64,000 bases of DNA from an uncultured Nitrospirota bacterium (GTDB lineage Bacteria > Nitrospirota > Nitrospiria > Nitrospirales > UBA8639): contig CAKZPV010000032.1 of NCBI GenBank assembly GCA_937139405.1, positions 186,001 to 250,000 of the forward strand, written 5' to 3'. This document shows positions 54,602-64,000 of the stretch, one piece after another. The position numbers were made by a program, and so were the translations under genes. The notes under the pieces are model-generated. The model did no database searches and was not told where the DNA came from. It worked only from the letters and a program-made list of their open reading frames with translations. Position 1 is the first letter of the stretch. Every line of letters starts with the position of its first letter.

Positions 54602-55366
54602 ATGCCCAAGGCCCTCCGCCCAGACTTATTTGACGTTAATCCGAATCCTAATCTTTCGATTCATGAGGTCGGATTAGGTAGGAACAAAGTTATCATTGCC
54701 GATCATTTCTATCTCCACCCCGACGATATTCTCCAAGCTGCCTTGGAACTGCCGTTTACGGACCGGTTTGAAATTGTGGGAAATTTCCCAGGAGTGCGCG
54801 CAAGCCTCAACGTCAATACCCAACCATTAATTGACCACTTAAGTCAGATATGGGGAAGCAATCTCCTGCCGTTTTTTTCACCACAACCTGTCGTACTCCA
54901 AGGCATCAAGATGCAGGATTTCCGCTTAAACGTGGGACAACGTCAACCGCATATCGATCAAGATGTGACCGCCATGGTGTACCTCAATCCGGACGGTTAT
55001 TGTAAAGGTGGGACAGGGCTCTACCGCCACCGGCCAACGGAACTTGAACGAGTGCCAATCATGCCGGATGCCTCCATTAGGCAGTTAGCCAATCAACTGG
55101 AATTGAGTGATGAGTTTTTTTCGAGCCCGGAAGGGTATGAGAACTTTCAAAATAGTATGATCTTCAACCCATTGTTTGCTTGTCGAGACAACCAATATAT
55201 TAATGATGGAAACATCTATTGGGAATTACTCCAACTCATTGAGATGAAACCCAATCGGCTCATGATCTTTGACGGCCGGTGTTTTCATTCTCAATACATC
55301 CAGCCTGGCGACTACGATCAAGCGTTTCGAGTGAACCAAATTTTGTACCTACGGCAAGAAGCCTAA
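54602..55366 (+). CDS. DUF6445 family 2-oxoglutarate/iron oxygenase-like protein
   Basis: A 254-residue protein with a double-stranded beta-helix pattern. HID at 117-119 (RQPHIDQDVTAMVYLNP) gives the HxD iron pair, GGTGLYRHRP follows, and the distal His is in FDGRCFHSQY with Arg in AFRVNQILYL for 2-oxoglutarate. This fits the DUF6445 branch of prolyl-hydroxylase-like oxygenases. The substrate is unknown. It lies head-to-head with the PLP decarboxylase, a pair that could modify one amino-acid-derived compound. Confidence 0.8.
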   Translation: MPKALRPDLFDVNPNPNLSIHEVGLGRNKVIIADHFYLHPDDILQAALELPFTDRFEIVGNFPGVRASLNVNTQPLIDHLSQIWGSNLLPFFSPQPVVLQGIKMQDFRLNVGQRQPHIDQDVTAMVYLNPDGYCKGGTGLYRHRPTELERVPIMPDASIRQLANQLELSDEFFSSPEGYENFQNSMIFNPLFACRDNQYINDGNIYWELLQLIEMKPNRLMIFDGRCFHSQYIQPGDYDQAFRVNQILYLRQEA

Positions 55367-55628
55367 TCTTCTTCTCCCATCTCATATGCCACATTATCGA
55401 GAAATGCTGTCCCACTTCCTAAACAAACACATTAGCTACCCCTTTACTCAGGGTGAACGCTCGTCTAGCCGCCAACGGTGGCCGCAGATTGTATCTAAAA
55501 TAGAGTCTTTGCTACTTTGCTGTGTAATCAAAAAAGCCTTTTGACATTCAGGTCCTCGATTGCTCAACTAATTTTGCTTACACTGTTAAGTATTTCAGAT
55601 TGAAATAACTTATGATTCAAAGCAGAAA

Positions 55629-56144
55629 ATGAAACCATTTTCGTTCTACCGGCTTTTTCTTGTACTCGCCTTAATTCATTTGGCGATAAATTCCAATGAT
55701 AGCCTTGCAGTACTCTCTCCTTGGAATGATTTACTGAAAGCTAAGAAAATTACTTGCTCTGTTACAAAGCAAATCTTGACAAGATGGATTGGGGGAAAAC
55801 CAGTTATCGAAGAAGGTATTAAAGAAGAAGAGTTGCCAGAAAATTTCAAGCAGTTTTTTTATTTTTATGATTTTGATCATTCCTCTGAAACAGCCTGGGA
55901 AGAATGGCACTCTCACAAATTTCCGGTCAAAATTGTTTATGGTGGAAATTCAAAGGACGGAAAGCTATGGCTCACCTTGATTGATGATGCCCCAAAAGGT
56001 GGCCTAGCTTACAATGTGACAACGGTGTTTAGCGAATGGCTAGTTGGTACAAAAAAATACATGATGGCGAAATCCGTTCATAAAACATCTATTTTTGGAC
56101 CGATTATTTACCAACAATATGGCACCTGCGAAGTTGCCAAATAA
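55629..56144 (+). CDS. secreted protein of unknown function
   Basis: A 171-residue protein, AT-richer than its neighbours. Residues 1-27 are a signal peptide (SFYRLFLVLALIHLA, cut near SLAV). The mature part is beta-rich with many aromatic residues (FFYFYDFDHSSETAWEEWHSH). Two cysteines (Cys43 and near the C-terminus, GTCEVAK) could pair. No family was recognised; flanks of 262 and 438 bases are empty, so it may be a recent arrival. Confidence 0.6.
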   Translation: MKPFSFYRLFLVLALIHLAINSNDSLAVLSPWNDLLKAKKITCSVTKQILTRWIGGKPVIEEGIKEEELPENFKQFFYFYDFDHSSETAWEEWHSHKFPVKIVYGGNSKDGKLWLTLIDDAPKGGLAYNVTTVFSEWLVGTKKYMMAKSVHKTSIFGPIIYQQYGTCEVAK

Positions 56145-56582
56145 ATCCATAAAGAAAACATGATGTCCCAAAAGAAACGAATTGAGAGCTTGATGTTGGG
56201 AGATTCGTAGGAATGAGCTATTGAATGTTAAACGAAAATAAATGAGAGAATTCTAGTTAATTTAATCTCTTTATGGCGTGGAAGAAATCAAATAGCTGCA
56301 AAAAAAGAACTCGTCTCCTAATTTTCATGAAAAGACTCTCCTGGTAACATAGAAAAATTTCATAGAGATTGTTAATGGATCCCTCAATATCCCCCGATTT
56401 GCGACATTCTTTATCTTGGATTAATTGCTTATTTTTTTTTGAGAGGTTGTGCAAGTGCTTCCACTTATATTGTCATGTTAATAACGGAAATGCCTCCAGC
56501 CCTTTCGTGCTTCTGATCTCATTTGGGACCTTCGCAGAAGGAGATTATTGCGAAGACCGCTTGCATTCCTATTCCTTGTTTC
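56145..56582. other. intergenic region before the POT transporter
   Basis: About 440 AT-rich bases at the 3' side of both neighbouring genes. No clear terminator hairpin, RNA gene or repeat was seen. Frames crossing it have no ribosome site. Confidence 0.4.
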
Positions 56583-57962
56583 TCACACCTCACGCTCTGT
56601 GGCTTGCAAATAGCTGGTTTCCTGATATCTCCCGACGACAAAAAGAAACAGACATGCGACCAGAAACATCACACCCGCAAAGAACCAATAATATTCAGGC
56701 CCTGTCAGCATCACTGAGCCGTCCGGATTTTGAATCCATCTATTCACTAAAGAAGTAAATCCATTCCCTAAGGAAACCGAGAGTAAGAAAATCCCCATGA
56801 TAAGTGACTTAAGTTTAAGAGGGGCTTGGGTGTAAGAAAACTCTAGACAAGTAATGGAGACCATAACCTCGGCAGCCGTCATCACAACAAACGCCAACAA
56901 TTGCCAGGCTATTGAAGGCGTTTGCCCTTCGGCAATGAGTTGTTCAATATATGCCGAAATCATGAATGCCACCACTGTCACAAAAAACCCAATTGATATT
57001 TTCCGTAACGCTGTCAATTCCATGCATCGGCCCAACAAGGGGTAGACCCCATAAACAAATAGAGGAATGAACATGAGAATGAGGATCGGATTGATCGCTT
57101 GAATTTGTGAAGGGAGCCACTCAATCCCCATCAAATGTCGGTCCATATGCTGAGCTTGAAGCACCCAGGCAGAAGCAGTTTGATCAAATAACGACCAAAA
57201 AGGCACGACAAACAAATAGATACCCACCAGCCGAAGAATTCCTTTTCTCACCTTGGGATCTTTTAATTCTTGAATAAGTCCTGATTGATCAGCTGGTATA
57301 TGAGCATATTGGTTTCTTCCTGCCCAGAAAATCACTGTGGCCAAAAACATCAAAATACCAGGCACCCCAAAAGCAACACCCGCCCCATAATTTTCGAGCA
57401 ACGTCGGTGTCAACATTATTGAACAAAAGGCCCCCACATTAATGGCAAAGTAAAACCATGAAAATGCCTTTGGAAGCAGATGCCGATTCATCGAACTAAA
57501 TTGATCTCCTAGATTGGCTGACACGCAGGGCTTTATCCCTCCTGAGCCAATAGCAATAAACGTCAGTCCTATTAATAATCCTAGACGAGTATGATCAAGA
57601 GCCAGAGCGACATGACCGGCACAATAGACCAGAGACAGAATTATTATTGTTTTATATTTTCCCCACAAGGCATCGGCTAGCAAAGCCCCCACAAAAGGGA
57701 AAAAATAGACCGCGGCTCCAAAGCGATGAAAATATTCCATTGCTTCAACTTCTCTCATAGAGTCGATCTCACCTTGAGCATTCATGAGCATACTGGTCAT
57801 AAACACCACCAGAATTGCCTTCATGCCATAATAGCTAAATCGCTCGGCGGCTTCATTCGCCACTAAGTGAAACACACCTGGAGGCATCGCAGATGTTTCC
57901 AATGGTTTTGTACGATATTCTGGTTTGGCCATCAGTGATTTTCGGTCAGAAGAGAAAATCAT
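56583..57962 (-). CDS. POT-family proton-dependent oligopeptide transporter
   Basis: A 459-residue MFS protein with about 12-14 membrane helices. The first helix has the POT signature NEAAERFSYYGMKAILVVFMT with the ExxERFxxY proton/substrate motif; FSWFYFAINVGAF is the second family signature. It imports di- and tripeptides with protons. The ATG at 57962 or the one at 57932 (MAKPEYRT) could be the start; neither has a strong ribosome site. Confidence 0.9.
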   Translation of the reverse strand: MIFSSDRKSLMAKPEYRTKPLETSAMPPGVFHLVANEAAERFSYYGMKAILVVFMTSMLMNAQGEIDSMREVEAMEYFHRFGAAVYFFPFVGALLADALWGKYKTIIILSLVYCAGHVALALDHTRLGLLIGLTFIAIGSGGIKPCVSANLGDQFSSMNRHLLPKAFSWFYFAINVGAFCSIMLTPTLLENYGAGVAFGVPGILMFLATVIFWAGRNQYAHIPADQSGLIQELKDPKVRKGILRLVGIYLFVVPFWSLFDQTASAWVLQAQHMDRHLMGIEWLPSQIQAINPILILMFIPLFVYGVYPLLGRCMELTALRKISIGFFVTVVAFMISAYIEQLIAEGQTPSIAWQLLAFVVMTAAEVMVSITCLEFSYTQAPLKLKSLIMGIFLLSVSLGNGFTSLVNRWIQNPDGSVMLTGPEYYWFFAGVMFLVACLFLFVVGRYQETSYLQATEREV

Positions 57963-58059
57963 TAGGAGAGAAATTGAAGATTACAGGTTACCAGCTATAT
58001 TCAGTACAATCCCATAGCAGTTTTATCGATCGCAACATTATTGAACGAATTAACCCTTG

Positions 58060-60027
58060 ATGTCATTGGACAATAGCCCCTTCATTGTCTTGCTATTTCT
58101 CTTCTCTCTGGTTTTAGGAATACATCCATTCGGTATTCCTAGGATTCAAGCCGATGAATCAGCTATTCCCACGCTAGATCCAATCCTTGTCACCGGGTCC
58201 GCCCATCCTACTCGTCTTCATCGTTCGACTCAAAGCCATACCATTGTCGACCATACAGACGATTCTCCTATTCACCCCAATCGTCTGGCCAGTATTCTTC
58301 AACACGTCCCAGGTCTTCATTTGGATGAAATGGGAGGACGCGGGGGAATCAGCTCAATGTATCTACGAGGCGCCGATCCCAACTTTACGTTAATCATGGT
58401 AGATGGAATCCCTTTAAACGATTCCACTGACCAGCGCGGCGGGTCCGTCGACCTCTCAACCATTCCAATCGACCAAATCACCCGAGTTGAAATTGTTCGC
58501 GGACCGCTCTCAGCCTTCTATGGTTCGGAAGCCATGGCCGGTGCGATCAATCTCATCACAGACTCCCATTCAGAAAATTCAAAAGGTCGCATCCTTGTTG
58601 AAGGAGGTCGATTTGATTCACAGAAAGGGTTAATCCAAGGCCAAGGCACATTCGGCCCTTTCTCGGCTAATCTTTCATTTTCCCATTCCGGCAATGAAGA
58701 ACAAGTCGAGAAAGATGCCTTTTCTCAACATGCCATTGGCTGGAACATTGGCATGGATGTTAGATCGCAATGGGATATTCGCTTAACGGGTCAATACGCC
58801 AAATCTTCCGTTCGAAGTTTTCCGGAAGGAAGCGGTGGCCCTTCATTGGCCCTACTTCGAGAAACAGAAAGACGTGAGACCCAAACATTCTTAACCGGTC
58901 TGACCGCTTTTCTAGAGACTCCTACAGGATGGCTTCATCAGCTCTTTTTGAGTCTTTCGAAACGATCGCAGGATGTGGACAATCCGGGGGTTCTTGCGAC
59001 TCCATCTTTCTTTCAAATACCGGCAACACGCTTTAGCACGGAGTATACCCGCTATCAGGGTCGCCTGACAGAAACCTGGACAATCACCCCATATTCGACG
59101 TTTTCATTTGGCGGACACATCACTCACGAGCGAGGAAGCCGTAATGGAACGCAAGACTTGAGTTTCTTCGGAGGACGTGCGGATGAACCGCTTGATTTTT
59201 CTCTGGATCGGACATTTGGGGGAAGCTTCGTCGAGCTGACGGCAACGGCATGGGAAACATTGACCCTGAACACCGGCGCTCGATTAGATTTTGCTAAACA
59301 GATACAACCTAGGGTGAATCCTCGGGTGAGTGCACGATATCAACTACTTCCTTTACTCCACCTTCACGGAGCATACGGCAAAGGATTCAAGCTTCCGGGT
59401 CTAGCCAGTCTTGAAGATCCTGTTATTGGTAATCCAAACTTGAAACCCGAAACGAGCACGGGGTGGGATTTGGGGCTGGAATATTACACACCACATCACG
59501 AAATAACAGTCTCGGCCACATATTTTCACAATCGCTTTCGGGGCCTCGTCGATCTGGATCCTGATCTTCTCACTCAAGGCCTCTTTCAACTCACCAACCT
59601 AGATACGGCCGTCACGAAAGGATGGGAATGTTCTGTAACGCTCTCTCCCCAATCCCTCGTCTCCTTTCAAGCGAATCTGACGTATTTGACCACTCGCGTT
59701 ACTAAAACTGGCGACAAATTAAGAAATCGCCCAAAATGGCGTGGTGGGTTAGGATTGACCGTTCAGCCATCTCCCAAAGTCAGCTTCAATACCCGACTCA
59801 CCTTCGTCAGTTCACGGCTGGATTTTCAAATACCCACACAAACGACTCGTGTGGGAGGATATACTAAAACCGACGCAACGATCAGCTATCTCCCTGCCCT
59901 GGACTGGCGCTGGTATGCCACCCTAGAGAATCTCACAAATGCATCATATGAAGATTTTCGTGGTTTTCCAGCTCCACCCCTCACCTTCCGGATAGGAATC
60001 GAGTATCTGTTCGCTCCTACTTCTTAA
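58060..60027 (+). CDS. TonB-dependent outer-membrane receptor
   Basis: A 655-residue receptor starting at ATG 58060. A signal peptide ends near IQADES; DPILVTGSA is a TonB-box-like segment. The plug domain (about 55-175) has GLHLDEMGGRGGISSMYLRGADPNFTLIMVDGIPLND and VEIVRGPLSAFYGSEAMAGAINLIT. A 22-strand-type barrel follows, ending with GFPAPPLTFRIGIEYLF. The plug sequence resembles BtuB/CirA receptors for cobalamin or siderophores, but no cobalamin riboswitch or ABC importer is near. It diverges from the POT transporter over about 95 bases. Confidence 0.9.
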   Translation: MSLDNSPFIVLLFLFSLVLGIHPFGIPRIQADESAIPTLDPILVTGSAHPTRLHRSTQSHTIVDHTDDSPIHPNRLASILQHVPGLHLDEMGGRGGISSMYLRGADPNFTLIMVDGIPLNDSTDQRGGSVDLSTIPIDQITRVEIVRGPLSAFYGSEAMAGAINLITDSHSENSKGRILVEGGRFDSQKGLIQGQGTFGPFSANLSFSHSGNEEQVEKDAFSQHAIGWNIGMDVRSQWDIRLTGQYAKSSVRSFPEGSGGPSLALLRETERRETQTFLTGLTAFLETPTGWLHQLFLSLSKRSQDVDNPGVLATPSFFQIPATRFSTEYTRYQGRLTETWTITPYSTFSFGGHITHERGSRNGTQDLSFFGGRADEPLDFSLDRTFGGSFVELTATAWETLTLNTGARLDFAKQIQPRVNPRVSARYQLLPLLHLHGAYGKGFKLPGLASLEDPVIGNPNLKPETSTGWDLGLEYYTPHHEITVSATYFHNRFRGLVDLDPDLLTQGLFQLTNLDTAVTKGWECSVTLSPQSLVSFQANLTYLTTRVTKTGDKLRNRPKWRGGLGLTVQPSPKVSFNTRLTFVSSRLDFQIPTQTTRVGGYTKTDATISYLPALDWRWYATLENLTNASYEDFRGFPAPPLTFRIGIEYLFAPTS

Positions 60028-60158
60028 ACGATTTCCGAGCGATTCTTAGCGCATTTCAGTAATCACCCCTGTCAATTAATAAGCAAACTACGCCCTAACA
60101 AGCATCAAGATCCCTCTTAAGCTCACAAGGATTTTTACCGAAAAAGGAGAGAAGAATC

Positions 60159-60173
60159 ATGAAAAAATACTAG
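60159..60173 (+). other. possible micro-ORF (MKKY) with strong ribosome site
   Basis: AAAAAGGAGAG sits at the right distance before ATG AAA AAA TAC TAG, 51 bases upstream of the HDOD gene. It could be a leader peptide or the remnant of a lost gene start. Confidence 0.3.
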
Positions 60174-60224
60174 AAAATTTTTCTTGAGCGTTACCAACAA
60201 TCCTCATTTGCTAAGGACACGTTC

Positions 60225-61211
60225 ATGCAACTGTCACTGCCATTAGATATCAAGCAAAGCGAAGAAACGGCGACGATTTTTGAGAGAATAAAAGACTGCA
60301 AGTCTCTCCCAATTTTATCCCCATTAGCTTCAAGAATCCTCAAAATGTGCCAAGATGAGGAAACCGAAGCCTCGACATTGGCCAACGTGATTGCTCAAGA
60401 TCCAGGGATGGCTGCACAAATTTTATTCATGGCCAATTCCGCCTATTACGGAGGAGCTCGCCACAAAGTGACCAGTATCATCCAAGGCGTAAACCTCCTT
60501 GGATTTACTACCATTGCGAACTTGGCACTCTCATTCTGCTTTTATCGTCTTATTAAAGATGTCAAAGACACATCCACATCAGCCATCAATCATGTACAGT
60601 TTTGGCGGCGATCTATCTTTGCCAGTATGGCCGCTCGAGCCATTGGACAACACTTAGACCACCCTGACACTGAACTCATGTTCCTTTCTGCGCTCCTACA
60701 AGATATCGGGATCTTAGCTTTAAATGAAGTGGCCTCTGATGAACTTATGCAGTTACACGGACATGTTGTTGTAAGCCATGTCGAGCAATATGAACTTGAG
60801 TTGGAACATCTCGGAGTTGACCATTCGCAAGTCGGCGCCTGGCTTGCCCAACAATGGGAACTACCGGAAGAATTTCAGCTAGCCATTCTCTATAGCCATA
60901 CCTCAGAATTATTTGAAACACCTTCAGATTTTCAAGCACTCGTGGATGTCGTGGCGCTGTCCAGCTTTGTCGCTGATATTTGGATGACTCCCCAGACCGA
61001 AACAGCCATTGATCTGGTGCGTGAAAAAAGCCAAGGGCGTTTGACCATTCAACCAGATGATTGGGGACCAATTTTAGATCATATTATGGCAGGTATTCCT
61101 CAAATCGCGAGCTTTTTTCATACAAAATTGGGTAGCTTTGAAGAGATCACTCATATCCATCGCTTAGCACTTAAACAGCTCACACCGACACCCCAACCGC
61201 AAGCCAACTAG
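60225..61211 (+). CDS. HDOD-domain signalling protein
   Basis: A 328-residue soluble protein made of an HDOD domain (about 25-230). It has ERIKDCKSLPILSPLASRILKMCQDEE, VIAQDPGMAAQILFMANSAYYGG and ALLQDIGILALNEV, a QD pair where true HD enzymes have HD; HDOD proteins lack full metal sites and act as signal adaptors. The C-terminal 100 residues are helical. It is convergent with the GGDEF gene 47 bases downstream, so the two may belong to one c-di-GMP-linked pathway. Confidence 0.9.
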   Translation: MQLSLPLDIKQSEETATIFERIKDCKSLPILSPLASRILKMCQDEETEASTLANVIAQDPGMAAQILFMANSAYYGGARHKVTSIIQGVNLLGFTTIANLALSFCFYRLIKDVKDTSTSAINHVQFWRRSIFASMAARAIGQHLDHPDTELMFLSALLQDIGILALNEVASDELMQLHGHVVVSHVEQYELELEHLGVDHSQVGAWLAQQWELPEEFQLAILYSHTSELFETPSDFQALVDVVALSSFVADIWMTPQTETAIDLVREKSQGRLTIQPDDWGPILDHIMAGIPQIASFFHTKLGSFEEITHIHRLALKQLTPTPQPQAN

Positions 61212-61258
61212 CAGTTACACGAATCTCTCAGGCAATAAGGTTCCAGGGTTCCCTTCTC

Positions 61259-62404
61259 TTAGGAAGCATCTACCATTTCCAACGCGATGCATAATTGATT
61301 CCGCCCCCCCTCTTTCGCCCGATACAACGCTCGATCAGCTCGTCCCAACCATGTGGCCACAGTTTCTCCAGACTGTAATTCAGCCACACCAATTGATACC
61401 GTTGCCGGAATACTGATCTCTTGATAGCAAAACGGTTCGTGATGTACCGCTTCTAATAACCGCTCCCCTAAGCGCTGGCACAATTCATAGTTCGCACCAG
61501 GAAGTAGTACACAGAATTCTTCCCCCCCGTATCGGGCAACAAAATCTGTCTTTCGCGGAAACGTAGAGACTAGACGATCGGCTAACTGCTGAATCACGGC
61601 GTCTCCAGCGGGATGACCGTGTGTATCATTGATCTGCTTAAAGTGATCAATATCCACCATAAAGACACAAGCCGGCGTTTCTGAAAAGAAACTGAGGCTA
61701 ACGGTGCGTTCTAGCTGTAGATCTAACGCTCCACGATTATAGAGCCGTGTCAAAGGATCTAATTCCATTTCTTTTCGGACCGTTCCTAGTTCTTTTTCAA
61801 CTGACCGCAACTTCTCACCAAGCCGCTTAATCCTCTGCTGTTGCCGCTTTTTTCGTTCATCGACAACCGTATTCATTCCCTGAACAACGGCCAATAGAGC
61901 CTGCTTCACTTCGCTGAATGAACCACCTTCGGTGGCCACTCTCAACTGTCCGATATAATCCTCCACTTGCTGATCCGTTTCTTGGTCTTCGACAATCGCC
62001 CGCCCGACAGTGTTAGTGAATTCCCATAGCACGTTTCGCACATCTTGCAGGTTACGATTAACATACAGTTTTTCATGTTGGCGATGCTTATTCACAAATG
62101 TGGTAAGGCCTCCCCAATCGCGCCGAAAATCTTCCTCAGCAATATCCGAACCCTCCTCACGGATTGAGTTACCGACCAACACGTGCATGGCCCACCGCTC
62201 AAATTCTTTATTAATATCTTCTTCAGAAAGCTCCTCCAAATCAAAGGCATGTCTTCCCATACTACGCAACACCCTGGCCAATGGTTCTAAGGCTTGATCA
62301 TGATCATCTGCTACAACAGGTTCATTCAACTCACTTGCCTTAGGATCACTCATCACTTCCTGACCTTTCAGATCAGCTTTTCCCTTTGACCAAGATCCAA
62401 ACAT
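61259..62404 (-). CDS. GGDEF diguanylate cyclase
   Basis: A 381-residue soluble protein with GAGGAGGAATCG before the ATG. Residues about 35-185 form a helical sensory region without a known name; residues 185-212 form a coiled coil. The GGDEF domain (about 213-380) has DPLTRLYNR, FMVDIDHFKQINDTHGH and the active site GGEEF at 293-297. The inhibitory site RxxD (RKTD, 284-287) sits five residues before it, so product feedback is likely. It makes c-di-GMP from GTP. Confidence 0.93.
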   Translation of the reverse strand: MFGSWSKGKADLKGQEVMSDPKASELNEPVVADDHDQALEPLARVLRSMGRHAFDLEELSEEDINKEFERWAMHVLVGNSIREEGSDIAEEDFRRDWGGLTTFVNKHRQHEKLYVNRNLQDVRNVLWEFTNTVGRAIVEDQETDQQVEDYIGQLRVATEGGSFSEVKQALLAVVQGMNTVVDERKKRQQQRIKRLGEKLRSVEKELGTVRKEMELDPLTRLYNRGALDLQLERTVSLSFFSETPACVFMVDIDHFKQINDTHGHPAGDAVIQQLADRLVSTFPRKTDFVARYGGEEFCVLLPGANYELCQRLGERLLEAVHHEPFCYQEISIPATVSIGVAELQSGETVATWLGRADRALYRAKEGGRNQLCIALEMVDAS

Positions 62405-62653
62405 CGATTCCTCCTCTAACGCAAACTGACTGACAACTGACTAATATAAACTGCAGGTTTTTTGGTACACGAACATTCTCCGCTGAAGGGAGGGTGTAGG
62501 ATGATCTGTTTAATTCAGTTATCGGCTATTCTTGTAGGTCTCTTGAACGATATTTGCTATGATGACGACTAACATTCATCGCATCCATTACTTGTGTGAC
62601 CAACTTAACGCTTACCCTCATCCCCTAGTAATTATTCCAAACATTAGATATCT

Positions 62654-63418
62654 ATGGTCCAACCTCGGCTTATTTCCAGTCGTCAAAACCCTCAGTTTAA
62701 ACGTTGGACCTCGTTACTTGAGACTCAAGGAGTCAGAACTCACCAGCAATGTCTCGTAGCCGGGACAAAACTTCAGAATGAAATCACTCAAATACTAGAA
62801 ACATCTATTTGCGAAATCTTAATTCCGCAATCCCACGAAATGAGAGAAAGTCTTTCTGTTTTGGGAGTCAACTTTGTCCTCTCCAATGAGCTCTATCACG
62901 CATTAGATGTGTTTGGCACCAAAGAACCACTATTTGTCTGCACAACCCCCTCAATACCCCACTTTGATTTGACTCAACCTCCCCGAGGCCTTGAAATCCT
63001 CTGTCCTATTGGTGACCCCGGAAACTTAGGTGCCCTTCTTCGTTCTTGTCGGGCATTTGGCGCACGCACCGTCATTCTTCTTCGCGAAGCAGTACATCCC
63101 TTTCACCCGAAAGTCATTCGAGCAAGTAGTGGTGCAGTTTTCGCCCAGTCACTCAATCAAGGCTGTTCAATTACAGAGTTGTCTAACTCTGAAGTCTTGA
63201 AATGGATTAGCGCGTTGGATATGAAAGGTGCGAATGTCGCAACCGAGTCATGGCCACAACATGTCCGCCTGCTTATGGGCGAAGAAGGGGTAGGGATTCC
63301 CTCATATGATTTTCCTCAACGATTCAGCATCACTCAAATTCATTCATCTATCCCGTTAAATGCTACTGTTGCTAGCAGCATAGCCCTGCATGCTTATCGC
63401 CAACAGCATCGACAATAA
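62654..63418 (+). CDS. SpoU/TrmH-family RNA methyltransferase
   Basis: A 254-residue SPOUT enzyme for 2'-O-methylation of RNA. An N-terminal substrate-binding domain of about 100 residues (ISSRQNPQFKRWTSL) precedes the knot fold: motif 1 GDPGNLGALLRSCRAFGA, motif 2 LLMGEEGVGIP and motif 3 SIPLNATVASSIALHAYR. The layout fits RlmB/TsnR-like rRNA methylases, though the position modified is unknown. Motif 3 has PLNATVASS where NVSVA is most common. Confidence 0.9.
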   Translation: MVQPRLISSRQNPQFKRWTSLLETQGVRTHQQCLVAGTKLQNEITQILETSICEILIPQSHEMRESLSVLGVNFVLSNELYHALDVFGTKEPLFVCTTPSIPHFDLTQPPRGLEILCPIGDPGNLGALLRSCRAFGARTVILLREAVHPFHPKVIRASSGAVFAQSLNQGCSITELSNSEVLKWISALDMKGANVATESWPQHVRLLMGEEGVGIPSYDFPQRFSITQIHSSIPLNATVASSIALHAYRQQHRQ

Positions 63419-63485
63419 TCCCACAGATTAAGAAATCTTAATAGGCAGGTGTTGTCAAAAAATTATTTAGTAAATGGAGAATTTC

Positions 63486-63692
63486 ATGATTCCAGTAGGT
63501 ACCTATCGTCACTACAAAGGCAAGACCTATCAGGTCATTGGCGTCGCCAAGCACTCAGAAACCGAAGAAGACTTGGTTGTATACCAAGCCTTGTATGGTG
63601 AATGTGGTCTATGGGTCAGACCCTTGAACATGTTTTGTGAGAAAATCGAGATAAACGGCAAATCAGTCTCACGTTTTGAGCTGATACAGTAG
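63486..63692 (+). CDS. DUF1653 family protein
   Basis: A 68-residue protein. The ATG at 63486 has GGAG seven bases upstream, better than the ATG at 63474. The sequence GTYRHYKGKTYQVIGVAKHSETEEDLVVYQALYG...LWVRPLNMF covers the DUF1653 family almost end to end. Its function is not known. It follows the RNA methyltransferase after 67 bases on the same strand. Confidence 0.9.
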   Translation: MIPVGTYRHYKGKTYQVIGVAKHSETEEDLVVYQALYGECGLWVRPLNMFCEKIEINGKSVSRFELIQ

Positions 63693-63816
63693 GAGACCAG
63701 AGCCTGAAAAGTGAGGAATGCGTAAGTATGGAGAACAAAATCGAAACGATCGCTCACTATTTTCATGAACTTTTTATTCCCACCTTTTCACTTTTGCGAC
63801 CTCACGTTTTACAGCC

Positions 63817-64000
63817 TCAAAGCTGGTCGGCTAATACGGCACGAGTCTGCTCTTCACGATAGGCCCGCAGCCGCTGAGATAGGTCTGTATCGGCTAGAGC
63901 CAAGATGGCAGCTGCAAGCAACGCCGCATTGACTGCACCGGCACTTCCGATTGCCAAAGAAGCCACCGGAATCCCTTTGGGCATTTGGACAATCGACAAT
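63817..64000 (-). CDS. purE: N5-carboxyaminoimidazole ribonucleotide mutase PurE (partial)
   Basis: Only the C-terminal 61 residues lie in the window; the frame is open to the last base, so the start is outside. [34 protein letters not shown] is the strongly conserved PurE C-terminal block, which contributes to the octamer core and the CAIR/N5-CAIR site. Class I PurE works in bacterial purine synthesis together with PurK, which may lie beyond the window. Confidence 0.93.
   Translation of the reverse strand, partial: LSIVQMPKGIPVASLAIGSAGAVNAALLAAAILALADTDLSQRLRAYREEQTRAVLADQL

Noticed and set aside
58060-60027. Cobalamin riboswitch upstream of the BtuB-like receptor
   Set aside because: Only about 95 bases separate it from the divergent transporter gene and no B12-box-like sequence is visible.

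Overview
The window looks like a chromosomal segment of a Gram-negative bacterium of roughly 50% GC, most likely a member of the Nitrospirota (a marine or lineage-IV Nitrospira-like organism). That placement is inference. It rests on the mix of LpxC, TonB-receptor and OmpA envelope genes, very many histidine kinases and DNA-binding-free response regulators, a class GN sortase pair, and the general style of the proteins. No rRNA or tRNA was recognised. Most genes are housekeeping or signalling genes; accessory material is concentrated at 7.4-9.9 kb, 35.4-41.1 kb and 42.2-43.5 kb.

Layout. 1-7.4 kb: end of a ferritin-like protein, a TIGR04283-type glycosyltransferase, two paralogous small proteins flanking a lipoprotein, a GT4 glycogen-synthase-like enzyme, a 1.1 kb gene-poor stretch, an aspartic-protease lipoprotein, and TfoX-like, GGCT-like and PPOX-like proteins. 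7.4-9.9 kb: an accessory patch with two copies of a structured repeat around what looks like a single integron cassette (DUF4062 gene plus attC). 9.9-15.1 kb: an OmpA-domain protein, a Gram-negative sortase and its VIT/vWA target, and a B12-type radical SAM protein. 15.5-25.2 kb: a two-component signalling block, split by a class I c-di-GMP riboswitch with its own terminator. 25.4-32.5 kb: typA, an unusual DapF homologue, hrpB and small proteins. 32.8-35.0 kb: a response regulator and a kinase with a CxxCH motif.

35.4-41.1 kb holds the most unusual locus: a three-gene operon of a helper protein followed by two paralogous ATPases. Each ATPase is a tandem of a degenerate and an intact BrxC/BrxD-like (DUF2791) P-loop module, with no other BREX gene nearby. 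41.3-43.5 kb: an SDR enzyme, a PD-(D/E)xK-like protein, a VOC pseudogene and a third repeat copy. 43.5-64 kb: pyrE, rhodanese, an HD-GYP/response regulator pair, trmI, a KtrA-like protein, a sigma-70 factor, lpxC, a PLP decarboxylase, a DUF6445 oxygenase-like protein, a POT transporter, a TonB receptor, HDOD and GGDEF proteins, an RNA methyltransferase, DUF1653 and the start of purE.

Cyclic di-GMP recurs as a theme: a riboswitch in front of a response-regulator operon, an HD-GYP phosphodiesterase paired with a receiver, and a GGDEF cyclase with a visible inhibitory site.
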